From Planococcus citri (Eukaryota > Arthropoda > Insecta > Hemiptera > Pseudococcidae), in the NCBI RefSeq assembly GCF_950023065.1, contig NC_088681.1, forward strand, positions 67,242,836 through 67,306,835: DNA of 64,000 nt, in the 5' to 3' direction. The notes beneath the pieces were generated by a model, which was not told the origin of the DNA, did no database searches, and saw nothing but the letters and a program-made list of their open reading frames with translations. Shown here one piece after another: positions 1 through 12,700 of the stretch; positions within the stretch are counted from its first letter, which is position 1; the number at the start of each line of letters is the position of its first letter. Position numbers and translations under genes: made by a program.

Positions 1-1654
1 TGCATTTATATCCAATTTTTTTTATCGCGTTTAATGTGACGACAAGTCCCATGGCCTACGAATACGTATATAAACGTATAGTTTACACCGGGAATGGGTG
101 AAGATCGAGGGGGTCGTACTCGTAAACCTTAATGGACTGTACTCTGGCCGGCTTTATAGGACATGGAAACGCTATCGACGCGTCGCGAAATAACGCATTA
201 AGCATTTTAGTACGAGTACGAGTATATACACACACGAGTATGTACCATAGAACCATAATATAGAGTACTGTACGAGCAATGCAATTTACAACGTCCGAGT
301 CCGACGACGACGCCGGTCTCTCTTCTTATCACCAGCCAATTACGAGTAAATTAAGCCTGCAGCGGCTCGTTAGCGCTTTTCGGACGATTATAAATCCTTC
401 GTATATAGTATAATTAATCAACACACAGACGACAACGCAACGATGAGTGCACGAAGCGATGCACTCATCTCTCGTACATGAATATATCTCATATTATTAT
501 GAATTCATAACCATAGCATAGTCTATCGTGTACGAGTAGGTACTTTGTAGACTCGTCATGTTATCAAAATACTGGCATAATTGTTTGATGGATTTGGCGA
601 TCAATTTGTTTCAAAATTGTTATCAGTCGTAGTTTCGTTCAATTTACGACAGATGACTCAAATCATTGGACTTTCACGATTGCAACCCTAAAAAATTATG
701 ACTTTTTTATTCTTTTCCAAATTCTTCGGTACCAACATCAGCTTTTTCTCGCACTACAGGTCATGAAACTCGAACATTTCCGACAGACGGATCTCTAAAG
801 AGCTCTAATATACGTATAACTTAGAGATAGGTAGGTAGGTAGATAGAGAGAGAGAGAGGTATTCGAATTCGTCACGCTGGTAATATATTCGGGGCCGAGA
901 TGAAATTAATTTCTTCGCTTAATTTTAACGCGTTATATACGCGTTGAGACATTATTAATATCTCGCTAACGTGTGACAATTACATTCCGAATGGAAATAT
1001 TTACCGTCAAATGTCTGCTGCTGGTAATATTAATGCGGCGATGTCGGCTCTTTAACACGTTATAAATTATTAGTGTATAATAAAAAGCAGATGTGCGGCG
1101 TGCGAGGTTACCTCTGCGTCTCCAGTCTGCATTGCATATTACTCGTACACCAGATATACGTATTACGTAGGTACTCTACGAGAGCGAGTACACGGTAAAT
1201 GTGTGTAAAAAGCAGCACACGACAGAGTGATGGTGACGGTGACGACGAAGACATTAAATCAAGACTCTTCTTCGTACTCTCGTACGTGTATAGTAATATA
1301 CGTTGCCAACTATGCGGCTTTGAGAATTAACGAAAATTTTCAAAGAGACCGATGCAATGAAGATGAGCCGAGCCCATGTTACTTGTTACATTCGTCGAGA
1401 TTGATGTGACGTGACGCATTTGCGTACGAGTACATTCTATAGAGGTACATAAAATTAGACCGAGCACGCGATAGTTATCGCGACGACGATACGATACGAT
1501 GCCTTTGAAGATAACAATCTCGAGACATTTATGATTTATAATCGAGCTGCCGGATCAGGGGGATCAGTAGCCCAAACAAAGATTATACCGAGAAAATTAA
1601 CTCGCGAGGCATTTGTATTGTCATAATGAAATTAATCTCATCGTTTTCTCTTAC
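1..1654. other. non-coding, intron 3' of the last visible exon
   Basis: No exon or RNA gene could be supported here. The sequence would be intronic, following the donor at 1654-1653 of the minus-strand host gene. It carries only simple-sequence tracts (GTAG and GA repeats near 829-858) and frequent GTACGAGTA-type words. The next coding exon of the gene must lie beyond the left window edge, unless it is a short one that I missed. Confidence 0.5.
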
Positions 1655-1876
1655 CTTTAGTCAGTTTCATGGTTCTGGATCCTTCGGTAGCTGATTGCAA
1701 TCCGTTACAAGTGGCATCTCCGGATTGAGCGACGTCGTACACGTTGTTGTCTCCTTGGTTGTAGACAAAACACCGATACCTATCTTCATCGGTTGAGGTC
1801 ATCTTGTGCTCCAGTTTACCGACCATGTATTTCATCGAGCCGTCTCTCCACGAAGCCAAGCACGTTAATTCTTCAA
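1655..1876 (-). CDS. internal exon, conserved cysteine-rich arthropod protein (DUF7042-7045-type family)
   Basis: This is the most 3' visible exon of the minus-strand gene. Acceptor TTTCCCCTGCAG precedes 1876 and donor GTAAGAG follows 1655. The exon has 222 bp and is entered and left in phase 1. The split codon G|TT joins it to the exon at 26424-26518. It encodes EELTCLASWRDGSMKYMVGK, then a DEDRYRCFVYN block, then AQSGDATCNGL and EGSRTMKL. These Cys-containing blocks match, from memory, a motif order conserved in insect proteins annotated with DUF7042/7043/7044/7045. The function is unknown; the cysteines suggest a secreted or extracellular protein. The ORF visible here starts at an internal Met inside the intron acceptor region and is not a real start. 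The protein continues past the donor, so its C-terminus is not in this window. Confidence 0.85.
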
Positions 1877-3316
1877 CTGCAGGGGAAACAAAGATGTACA
1901 AAAATAATTTAGTAATTCGTCTTTTATCATATACACATTACATATTATAATCATAGGTAGATAGGGATTCTAAAATACTATTAACTGAATCACTGAATTT
2001 TCTGAACGTTTTCCACCCATCAAAAGTTCAAAACGTTGTTAGGTGAGCTGTCTAAAGTTGATTCAAGTCGTATTAATTTCAACTACCTAATCGAGATTTA
2101 AACTGATACGATTAACACAAAAATTGTTCAAAACTAGGAAAAAATTGATAAAATGCTATTTATTCAAAAATTTGTGAAAATGGCTCAAAGTTGACAGAAC
2201 ATCAAGAAAACTTTCAGAAAAGAGAGTGGGAATAAATGAAAAAAATTATTTATTAAAATAGTAAAAAATGCGATAAATGACCAAATTGATCCTAAAATGG
2301 TAAAAAAATCAAAAAAATTACATAATGAAAGAAAAAAGTTTATGAAATGTCAACAAAATTGTACAACACTCGTAAAACAAAAAATTTCTTAAAATTTAGA
2401 TTTGAAATAATTTTTCAAAAATTTCCGAAAATTGCAACAAAATTCCTTGAAAAAGACCAAAAATTACGTTCCTTCAATATTGCCGAATGGAAAAAGGCAC
2501 ATAATTATAGCTGCTCATCTTATATTAGTAGGGAACTATGAATATTAGATGGTTAATCAGTAAAATTGAGATGAAAATTGATGATAATTGAGAAAAATTT
2601 TGTAAGTATGTAAAATAGCTTTAAAATTGAGTTAAAATACATGATGCCAAATTTCCAACATATTTACTGTAAATTTTGCCCACTTTCTAGAAATTTTCCA
2701 GAGTTTTTGTTTTCTTTCAGAAAATTTTTACTTATTTTCCAATTCTTCTCTTAGGATTTTCCGATAAGTAATTGCACTCGAGTTTGCTCATATTTTGTGC
2801 AGCAATCATTCCAATGTTTGACAAAACTTCGACATTACGTTAGCTTATCATTAATTTTTCCAGTTGAATTTACAAATTTTCTAAACGATTCTGTGTAGAA
2901 ATTATTTTCTCAATACTCCTAGTAATTTTCATAATGAGAGCTTTTCATAAGCTTTTTCCCTGTTTTCATTACGAATGGTTACACTCGTTCACGAACGATT
3001 CAATCAGGTATGGAAAAATGCTCGCGACTAAATTAATCACCAATAAATCAAACCCAACAACAAATTGTATCATGCAACTTGACATAATAAATCGATTAAG
3101 TAACGAAAAATATTGTTGATTCTTATGAGGATGATTTTTTTTTTTTGAAGTTAACTCTTACCAAACTGCAATCAACTCAGATCTCTTGCGGACGATTAGT
3201 TCATAGAAATATAGAATCATTTGAGAACGACTGAATCATTCCGAAATGAAATCAAATGATACACGAGAAGTAAAGCGAAAAAAACAATATTTAGTCCACT
3301 GACAAAATTGAGAAAA

Positions 3317-4458
3317 AATTTGTTCACGAACGATCCGTTTAGAGCAGAAAACTCGTTCGCGAAAGATTCGTTGAGAGGATAAAAATTGTTCGCGAATGAT
3401 TCGCTTAGAGGAGAAAGCTCGTTCGCGAACGATTCGCTCAGAGCAGAAAAATCGTTCGCGAATGATTCACTCAGAGGAGAAAAATTGTTCGCGAACGATT
3501 CGTCCAAAGCAGAAAAATCGTTCGAGAACAATTCGCTCAGAGCAGAAAAATCGTTCGTGAATGATTCACTCAGAGGAGAAAAATTGTTCGCGAACGATTC
3601 GTCCGAAGCAGAAAAATCGTTCGAGAACGATTCGCTCAGAGCAGAAAAATCGTTCGCGAATGATTCACTCAGAGGAGAAAAACTGTTCGCGAACGATTCG
3701 TCGAAAGCAGAAAAATCGTTCGAGAACGATTCGCTCAAAGCAGAAAAATCGTTCGCGAACGATTCGCTCAGAGCAGAAAAATCGTTCGCGAATGATTCAC
3801 TCAGAGGATAAAAATTGTTCGCGAACGATTCGTCCAAAGCAGAAAAATCGTTCGCGAACGATTCGCTCAGAGCAGAAAAATCGTTTGTGAATGATTCACT
3901 CAGAGAAGAAAAATTGTTCGCGAACGATTCGTCCAAAGCAGAAAAATCGTTCGTGAACGATTCGTTCAAAGCAGAAAAATAGTTCGCGAATGATTCACTC
4001 ACAGGATAAAAATTGTTCGCGATCGATTCACTCAGAGGAGAAAAATCGTTCGCGAATGATTCACTCAGAGGATAAAAATTGTTCGCGAATGATTCGTACA
4101 ATGCAGAACAATCGTTCGCAAACGATTCACTCAGAGGAGAAAAATCGTTCGCGAACGATTCACTCAGAGCAGAAAAATCGTTCGCGAATGATTTACTTGG
4201 AGGATAAAAATTGTTCGCGAACGATTCGTTCAAAGCAGATGAATCGTTCGCGAATGATTCACTCAGAGGAGAAAAATTGTTCGCGAACGATTCGTTCAAA
4301 GTAGATGAATCGTTCGCGAATGATTCACTCATAGGAAAATATTCGTTCGCGAACGATTCGCTTAGACAAGAAGACTCGTTCGCGAACGATTCGCTCAGAC
4401 AGGAAAATTCATTCGCGAATGATTCGCTCAGAGAAGAAAAATCGTTCGCGAACGAGTG
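3317..4458. repeat. 33-bp palindromic minisatellite, about 34 copies
   Basis: About 34 head-to-tail units of 33 bp. Each is centred on variants of the 18-nt perfect palindrome AATCGTTCGCGAACGATT, followed by a spacer such as CACTCAGAGGAGAAA. Because the period is a multiple of 3, long open frames occur on both strands: 415 codons on minus (FANDFSALSES units) and 141, 109, 104 and 82 codons on plus (FANDSLRGEK units). Between about 3480 and 3900 three unit types alternate (SSKAEK, SLRAEK and SLRGEK classes), giving a 99-bp higher-order repeat. A coding role is unlikely, as both strands are equally open and there are no flanking exon signals. Confidence 0.9.
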
Positions 4459-5400
4459 AATCACTGAAAAATTAAATCAGATATTTCACGAAAACACAAA
4501 ATGAAACATCCTTCAATCTGCCAAAAATTGTAAATGATTCGTTCGCGAACGAATGAATCACCGAAGAATCAGATTACTGTACAGATGACATAGTGAAACT
4601 TGGCAGTTTCGACCCTATCATCAAAAACTTGACTCAATTCATTCGCGAACGATTTGCTCAGAATCGAGGAGTCATTCGAGAACGACTGAATCTCTTCTAA
4701 ATCAAATCCAGTAAAAGAGGAAGAAACAAAATTCGAATATTCCAATCCTTCAATCAGGATCTGAGATGAACAGTTCGCAAACGACTCACTCAGAGGAAAA
4801 AGAATCGTTCGCGAACGAATGAATCATCAATACATTATACCAAAAAAAACGAAAATTTCTTAAAACTTGACGTTACAAATCCGCCAACAAAATTCCGAAG
4901 TTGATTCGTTCGCGAACGATTCGCTCAGAAATGACGAATCATTCTAGAACGACTGAATCGCTTGGAAATCAAATCAGATAATACACGACAAGATGAAACG
5001 ATACATTATTCAATTTTACAATAGAACTACGAATGAATCGTTCGCGAACGATTTGCTCAAAAGTAAAAAAAAAATCGTTCGCGAACGAATGAATCACTGA
5101 AAAATCAAATTAGGTATTGATGGCATGATGAAACACTTCACAGTTCGAATCTTATCAAGCATCCTGAAAAACTCGACTCGATTCGTTCACGAACGATTTG
5201 CTTCGAATTGACGAATCATTCGAGAACGATTGAATTAACTACTAAATTAAATTCAGTGGAAAAAAACAGTAGCAAAATTTGACTTTTTTCAAACGCATCA
5301 TGCAACCTAAAAAATGATTAGTTTGAGAATGATTTACTCAGAGACGAAAAAATCGTTCGCGAATGAATGAATCACAGATAAATCAAATTAGGCGAAGACA
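4459..5400. repeat. dispersed, decayed satellites of the palindromic minisatellite
   Basis: The core TTCGCGAACGA recurs at irregular spacing of about 100-150 bp (near 4540, 4640, 4805, 4910, 5040, 5075, 5185 and 5350). It is often paired with GAATGAATCAC and separated by unrelated AT-rich sequence. A further isolated copy precedes the array near 2985. This looks like an older, longer-period version of the array, or pieces scattered by its decay. Confidence 0.75.
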
Positions 5401-7140
5401 GTAAGACGAAACTTGAAACTTCATTAACGAAAAGTTGAACAAATTGTTCACAGACAAACAATAACAATTTCGAATAGTTCATATAGGAACACTGCTAGGA
5501 CTCCATACACATATTATAGGTACATTTTTCCCAGTAAATAACAACATATCACTATGGCACCTTCCGACAGCGTCAAAACCTACGCTATAGTTACCGCATC
5601 TCCCTCAACCCCGTCCCCTCCCCACCTATCTCTTCCAAAAGCCACATCTTCGCAAAGGTCATATTACACGCGCATATTCTTTTCTTCGCTCTCACATACA
5701 CAAAGCGACCAACGCATACAAATACTTAAAGAGTTGGTTACTAAAAAGACCAAGGCATAATGGATTTCCAGTTCGTGTCCGTTCTTTTTCGGTTTGCCAG
5801 AGTAGAAAGAATGAAAAGGAAGAAAGAAAGAGAAAAAGAAAAAAAGACGCGCGTGCAGAAAAAAAAAGGAAAAGAAAAGAGAACGAATATAGAGGAAAAC
5901 CACTCCGAGGATAAATTTAATTTGCTAAATTTCGGCTCGGGCTAGCTTTTACGCAGCGACGTACCTCTACCTACTCTGTGTACGTATAGTGCAGTATATA
6001 CTCCTCCTGGCGCACTAATAATAGATGAAATCCACGCCACCATATCGAATAAATACCACCATCGCGGAATTCTTGAAATCTTTCGAACGAGTTGACCTTT
6101 TTTTTTTTACTCTACTTTCGCTCTTCTTCTTCCGCCATAGTAGATTTATTTTTCAATAAAATTCTATTCTAGATGTATCGAGCAGCTGGTGAAAGGGGGA
6201 GGGGTTGTTAGCTGGTACTAGAATTGGGACAGGTAGAGTAATTTCGAACAAACAGGTCCATATTTATGTAACTGGACGATGAAGATGATCGATGTTGAAT
6301 CTAATAATACAGGGTACTTGGCGTTATGCAGTAACACTTAGCTTTTCTTCTTCCTCTTTTTTTTTCAAAAACCTTTAATACCTTACTCGTCGTTCATCCG
6401 TATTAAAAACCTTATGCACGCGGAAAGAGGTCGTTTCGCGTAGTACCACGTAAATGTATCCTTTAGAAAAAAAAAAAAAATACGCGGCAGCTACGAATAG
6501 AGAGCGAACGCCTACAGCAACGCGTACCAAAATAAACAAGTATAAAAAATTTTACTCGACGTGGCGGTGAAATTACTGCAATACGAAACGTTGCTAACTT
6601 CATAATACACGAGCACTCATTCGCCATTTACTTTTCGCATTTATTTATTTTTTATTCTTCGTTCTCTCTCTTCATAATATTACTCTCTTTGCACGTTACC
6701 TTTTTTAATACCTTTTTTTTCCTTTTTAGTCGAATTTCTCATCAATGACGAGCCTGCGAGTGAAAAGTCGACTATTTCAGATTCGTGAACTAAATTTCAA
6801 GTAGATGAATAAGCACACATAGGCCAATTGCAATAGTGCACCAAGCTCAGCTTCAGAAATGAAACTGAAAGCCAAGATTAGGATGATCCAGGGACATTTT
6901 CGTGACCCCCCTCCCCCTGAGTTTAGAATTCTGCAAAAATGCCACTGAAATTCACGATTCTACATAAATGTTGTTTGCAAAATGGAAATTTCGTATATCC
7001 GGAGAACCTAACACTGTCTCGTAACTCGGAAAAACCAATGAGCTTTTTTCCAAAAAATCCAAAGTACTCGTATAGACTTTAGATCGAATATATGGTCCCC
7101 TGGAATGAAAAAGGGTGATCCAAAAATTCAAAATTTGATG
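5401..7140. other. no recognisable feature
   Basis: Intronic sequence. Short ORFs at 5554-5945 are low-complexity (Lys/Glu-rich or Ser/Phe-rich, overlapping on both strands) and are not supported as genes. No TIRs, splice-site pairs or RNA genes were seen. Confidence 0.4.
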
Positions 7141-8340
7141 AATTATTCGTGAGTGACTTCAATTTTTTTCAAAATCAATTTCCAATTTTTCTTACAGATT
7201 GAAGCCCTTTTTTCACTCTCAGTTTTTGATCAGACCATATTTTCAATTTCGCATTTATTCAACTATTTTATCGTCAGTTTTTTCAATATATTTTTCAGAA
7301 TTTTTGGTTTCAATTTTAATTACTGATTTTATTTTCAGTTTTCGATTGGAATTTTGGGTTTTCATTTAATTTTAGATTTTTGAGCTTGTTTTCGTGGATT
7401 TTATCTTCATTTTCAGAGGTTTGGATACATTTAATTTCCTTTTCAATATTTTTAATTTTGCAACCTTTTCTCGAATTTATTTTTATTACCTTGATTTTAT
7501 TTTCAGAGTTTTCAGTTTTACTTTGAATTTTTCTATTTTACTTTCAGTTTTTTTTTTTATCAAATTTTCAATATTTTCAGTTTCTTTTTTACCTTCTGAT
7601 TTTATTTTTATTTTTTAAATTTCATTACAAATTTTCAATTTCCATTTTAGTTTTTTATTTCATTTTTAGAATTTCAATTTCAGCCTTTTATATTTTCATT
7701 TTCGAGTTTTTGATTCCATTTTCGGACACTCTCGCTGTACATTCAGAGTTTTACTTGTCACTTGCAGAATTTTCGTTATTCTCATCTTATTCATTATTGT
7801 AAGTACATTATGTAATTTTCAAAATCAATTTTTCGTTTTCAATTTTTCACTCAATTTTGACAACTTTCAATCTAATTTCCAGTTTTAGGTTCTTCTTTCA
7901 GTTTTTGAGTTTATTTTTAGAGTTTTCAACTTCACTTTGTGATTTTGACTCAATTTTCAGAACTTTCGATATAATTTCATTTTCGGTGTTTGATTTTCAA
8001 TTATTTTCAAATTTCAATTTTAGTTTCAGAGTTTTTAGTTACCTATAAGTGAGTAAGGATTTATATTGTTTGTTTTGTGTTTCATTTTCAGAATTTCATT
8101 TTCGATTTTATATTCAGAGTTTTCAGTTTGACTTTCAGGATTGGTTTTATTTTTAGAATTACTTACATTTCCAAAAAAGTATTGTTTTTGTTAAAATTGA
8201 CAGAAGTCTCATTAGTTTGGTTTTGTTTTCATTATTTTTAGAATTTTCAATTATAGCTTTTGTTTTCCAATCGATACAAAGTTCAAAATTTTCAATTTCA
8301 TTTTTTTTTCAGCTTAAAAGATTTCAAATTATGGTTCCAT
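7140..8340. repeat. T-rich diverged short-period repeat tract
   Basis: About 1.2 kb made of imperfect variations on TTTTCAGTTTTCAATTT and TTTTCAGAGTTTTCAGTTT, with roughly 20-30 bp spacing. The Phe-rich plus-strand ORFs inside it (7394-7618 and 7857-8048) are by-products of the T-rich composition. Confidence 0.65.
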
Positions 8341-8761
8341 TTTTTAGTGTGCGTAGCACACTATTGGTTTCGCTTTGAGAAATGAAATTTCATTATACAT
8401 GAATGTTCTCTTAAACTATCCAACCGTTTTTTGTACCTATTGGACACCATTTGAGAATCATTAAGGCGGAGGGAATAGATTATTTTTCATTCAATTCGGA
8501 TGGGTAATTGCTAAGTAATTGCAATTTTAGTTCATTATTTTAATGCATAAATTCCTAAAAAAGGAGAAAGGGGACTTGCAAAACACCTGCCGCTCATTGT
8601 ACCCTGCTATACCCCCAGTCTATTCCATCTCCGCTTTTCAAATCAGCTGTCTCATTGTACCCTGTTACACCCCTCATCTGTTAGCTGTATATTCTAAGTG
8701 GGAGTGGTTTGGTGGGGCGTTTACCCAACAAATATATTCTTTTAATGCCCTAACCCACCAT

Positions 8762-8937
8762 GTGAAGTCGTAGTCGAATGGTTAGGGCATGTAGGAAGGA
8801 ATAGGAATTGTAGGGTCCCAGGTTCGAATCCCCATCAGGTAGGTAGGTATAGGTGACGAATTTTTCGTTGGAAATATTGGATAGGTAAATACTGTGGAGT
8901 GAGTACATGATGCTGGTGCAAAAAAAAACGAATTTTG
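8762..8937 (+). mobile_element. tRNA-derived SINE
   Basis: RNA polymerase III boxes are present: an A box TAGTCGAATGG (8771-8781) and a B box GGTTCGAATCC (8821-8831) 39 nt later. An unrelated body follows, ending in an A run (8929-8937). The flanking cloverleaf does not fold into a complete tRNA, which argues for a SINE head rather than a functional tRNA gene. It shares the GGTTAGGG..ATGTA stretch with the element at 53115. Confidence 0.6.
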
Positions 8938-9054
8938 AACCCTGTAGCCCCCTCATTTTGATTTATAAAAACAAAGTTATGAAATATGATATCATTTTGC
9001 TAAATGAATTTTCATTTCATTTATTCAAATACTTTTTACTATACCTATAGCACC

Positions 9055-9245
9055 GTAAGTACAGTAAAAATTACCTTAAGATGAGTAATTTTTACACAAC
9101 TTGGTTTATGTAATTTTTATTATCATGCTTTAGTAAAAATTATTATTAAAACAAAATGATGTTTACTAATGTTATAGCAAAATTTATTAAAATGATGATT
9201 TTTACTATAAGATTACAGTAAAAATTATTATTATAACTGAACAGT
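9055..9245. repeat. AT-rich repeats of AGTAAAAATTA
   Basis: The word AGTAAAAATTA or its complement TAATTTTTAC recurs at least six times in both orientations, making the segment self-complementary. It lies inside the possible Helitron. Confidence 0.45.
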
Positions 9246-9742
9246 TAGAAATTACTGATTTTCAAAACAAATTTTATCATACTTATATGTATTATGTATT
9301 TTTGAATGGGATCCAGTTATTGTGCTAAATATATAGTCAAAATTTTTTGTAAAAATTACCCATATTTTTGTCGTGTAATTTAGAGGCAATGCGAATTCTT
9401 AACATATTTTATATGATTTAATAATTTTAGAATCAAAGACAAATTCTGAAAATTGGTTTGAAATGTTATAAATTTGAAGACAATGGAAATTCTAAAAAAA
9501 AAATGAAAATTTGTCATTTAGAGACACTGAGAATTCCAAAAATTGATTAAAAGTTCTATAAGTTGTAGATAATGTGAACTTGAAAATGATATGAATTATT
9601 GTATGTAATATATATGAAGATAATGAGAATTCTGAAAAATTAGAGGCATGCACTACTTAGATAAATGTAATAGCGGTTATAGCTGTAGAAAAGGCAGCTA
9701 GCTACGCACACTTTGCAGCTAAGCTTTGCTTAGCTGTCTAGT

Positions 9743-12700
9743 TTAAAATGAAAATCTTTCCAAAGGTCCTTTAAGGTTCCTTTTTTTTGGGAGGGAGGGG
9801 GAGAAGTTGGTTTGAAATTTCATCAGGCATCCTGTATCAGTACACCAACTTCCTTGGTAAAGATGTGGATGAACATACATAAATTGAGTGCTTTTACAAA
9901 AACATTTTTAAAGCATAAATTTTAAAAAAAGGAGCTACGATGAGGCCATTTTTTGGCCCCACCTAGTTTTCAACTCGACCACTCTAAAAATGTTGTAATA
10001 AATGTCCGAAATACGAATCCGTGGTTAGTTAACCCAAAATGACCATTTTTTTGGGCTCCAGGCGTTCCCAAAGTTGCGATTAAGAAAATAATTTTAGGAA
10101 CCACTGAGTATTATTTTCAAAAACTTTTTTAGCGTAAAATAATCTTTTTGAATCAGATAAACGTTATGTGAGGTGATTTTCTTACTTTCAATTTTTTTGA
10201 AAATTTTGGAACCACCATTTTGATCCTACTCGTCTGAACCTCGCTAAAAAGCTTTTTACAGTTTATTACATAGTATCTGAAAGACCTCCATCCTACGAAA
10301 TTTTGAGCCCAATAAAAATTTTCGCTGTTACTCAAAAATCCAATTTTCCAATTTTTCGTAATTTCGATATTTTGGGAACCCCTGGAAAACTAGAAACCTG
10401 GGATTTGCGCCAAACGTAACGTTTTGGGGCATATATTCAATAATCTAGATGAAAAAGTTGAATTAAGCTCCCTGTATATTCGTAATTTCGAACCCTTTTT
10501 TTAGAGCCCCCCCCCCATTTTAGGCACCCCTAAAAGAGGCGTTTATGCATAATTTTTCAAATAAATTGAAGAATTTATATTTGAAACACACTAGCAAGTT
10601 CTCGATAATTTTTCGAATGATTTTTCCAGTAACTTTCAAAATGGAGCTATTTTGGGTCAAATTCTGAGATTTTTACTATGCTGAAATCGCGAACACGTGA
10701 TTTTATCGTCTTTTCGAAGAGTTAAATGACCCAAAATAGCTCATTACACCAAATTGTTTCAGATCTTAAATTCTGAAATGAAAATTTCCAAAATCAAACA
10801 CCGCTGTGATATCTGACCCTTTTACTTTCCAATTCCATGGAGATGTGAAAATTTTTCTTGCTATACCTAATTACCTATACGTATTATCGAAGGCATCGTT
10901 TTGATGCATTTCATTTTTTCTTTGTAGGGCTTGAATGCATTGAAGGAGGGGAAATGGAAAATTTTCGGGAAATACAATTTCATCCAAGAGTATATTTGTC
11001 CCCCTCCCCTCTTCCAAAAAAAAACATCACAAATTCACTTCGAAAACCTAGCAATCGTTTTGAAGGAATTCTCAATTTCCAAAGTGGGGTTGATGGCTTT
11101 GGCTCAACTTACACTCAATTTTTTTTCAAGCATTACAAATTAGTTTTTCAACTTGACTTTTCACGTGAACATTTTTCGAATTCATTTCTCGAACTTTTTT
11201 CTCAGGGAAGTTAAAAGATTGATGTGGATTAGGGAAGAAAAGTGAAGATAAAGAAACACATACACTGGATATTGACGAAAATTTGAGTAAAAGACTCTAA
11301 TCATAAGGGGGACTAAACCGGGGTCCTCAAAGAAGGGTCAAATCTCAAGTTTGAAAAAAAAACACGGTTTTCAGGCACTTCCAAGTAAAGTCGTCTCAGC
11401 AGTCAAAAAAAAGTGTTGAAATTGAGTGAAAATGAAAAATGTAAAGTACACTGTTTGTTGGAAAAGGTTGGTAGGTACTTTCTTACGAATACGATGAAAC
11501 TACGTAGATAGATAGATACCTACCTATAACTATAAGACGCTGCGAACTGTGTAGTGAGAAACAACAAGGCGAAATAAACGCTAACGCTTATTTATAATTT
11601 AAAACAGACGTGAGATAGTTTAGGTTTCGTGTTCCCTGCAGCCCCCTGGATACCCGACTCGTCGTATCATCCATCGGGGGTGCGCAACCTGCAGGGTCGA
11701 CAACAACAACGACAACGACTACGACGTCATCGCGCACGACAGCGTGATATGGCGCAGCAGAGGGTAGGTAGATGATGAAGAAGGCGAAACAATTTAAGAA
11801 GTCAAGAGGTAAAGGCATGTGCGGCGGCGGTGGCGGTGGAGGTGGCGGCGTGGCACTGGCGTAAAATTGATCGTTAATTTAAACAGAAGTTTATTCGGGG
11901 TCGAGTAGGTAAGGTATGCTACACACACACACACACAAACAGTCAAGTATACCTACCTACCGTCTTCGTATAGGTACATTGTGTACGTAGGTAACGTACA
12001 CTATTACATGGTAGTAGAGTAGGTACATTGAGAAATCGAGAAAGGTAATGGAACATATTCATAATATATGAGCGTGAAATACTCCCCCTGCCCACGAGAG
12101 CTCGCCTTCCGACAACCTGGTTCGCGGTAAGAACCGAATTTTCGATTCAGTTTGGCGCGCAGTTTAAAGCTCATAATGACACCCTGTCTTACTAAAAGAA
12201 ACGATTACCCTCTTGGCTGCGTACGTACCTCTTGTTGGTATACCTACTCCTACTCGTACACTCCTCATCGGTAAGTACGAGAAACTAGAAAGGTACGGTA
12301 TATACGCTAAGCTGACTTTGTAAATTTCTTAAGTGACAGTTTGCGTGATCGCGTCGTCTTTTCTCTCTCTTTCTCTCTCTCGTTCTCTGCAGTATGCTGC
12401 TGCTGTTGTTTTGGGAAATGCCTCTCGAGCCACCGGCGGCTTAAAAAAACCAGGAAAAAATATAGTCGACTATACGACACGTTTATAAATATATAATTAC
12501 CGAGTTGGTTAATAGATTCGATTAGTCGAATGGGCGACGATGAGGGTGCTTCTGAAGGTGTATGTTGGGGTGTACCTTATATATACCTACGTATGCATTT
12601 ATACGTGGGGGAAATTTTTTTCTGTTTTTCCCGCTCCTGCCCCATCCTAGAGTTGTTACCTTGGGTGAGAAAACCACGCCATGAAATTTTCAGCAACCTT

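Larger units (their letters stand above)
8346..9741 (+). mobile_element. possible non-autonomous Helitron-like element
   Basis: The 3' end has a 9-bp perfect stem, CAGCTAAGC-TTT-GCTTAGCTG (9716-9736), followed by T and then CTAG with a T immediately after. This is the arrangement expected of a Helitron 3' terminus (hairpin, CTRR, host T). The 5' side holds a hairpin AGTGTGCGTAGCACACT at 8346, and the inverse word GCTACGCACACT lies near 9700. There is no Rep/helicase ORF and no clear 5' TC terminus, so the 5' border is a guess. Confidence 0.35.

Noticed and set aside
3317..4458. CRISPR array
   Set aside because: Units are contiguous with no unique spacers, there are no cas genes and the sequence is eukaryotic.
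3217..4464. 415-codon minus ORF of FANDFSALSES repeats as a real protein gene
   Set aside because: The opposite strand is equally open. The openness follows from a 33-bp period free of stops, and the ORF has no flanking exon or conserved non-repeat domain.
8762..8840. Functional tRNA gene
   Set aside because: A and B boxes are present, but the acceptor and anticodon stems do not pair and an unrelated A-tailed body follows; a SINE fits better.
10858..11214. 118-codon plus ORF
   Set aside because: No motif, another ORF overlaps in a second frame, and it lies in otherwise featureless intron.
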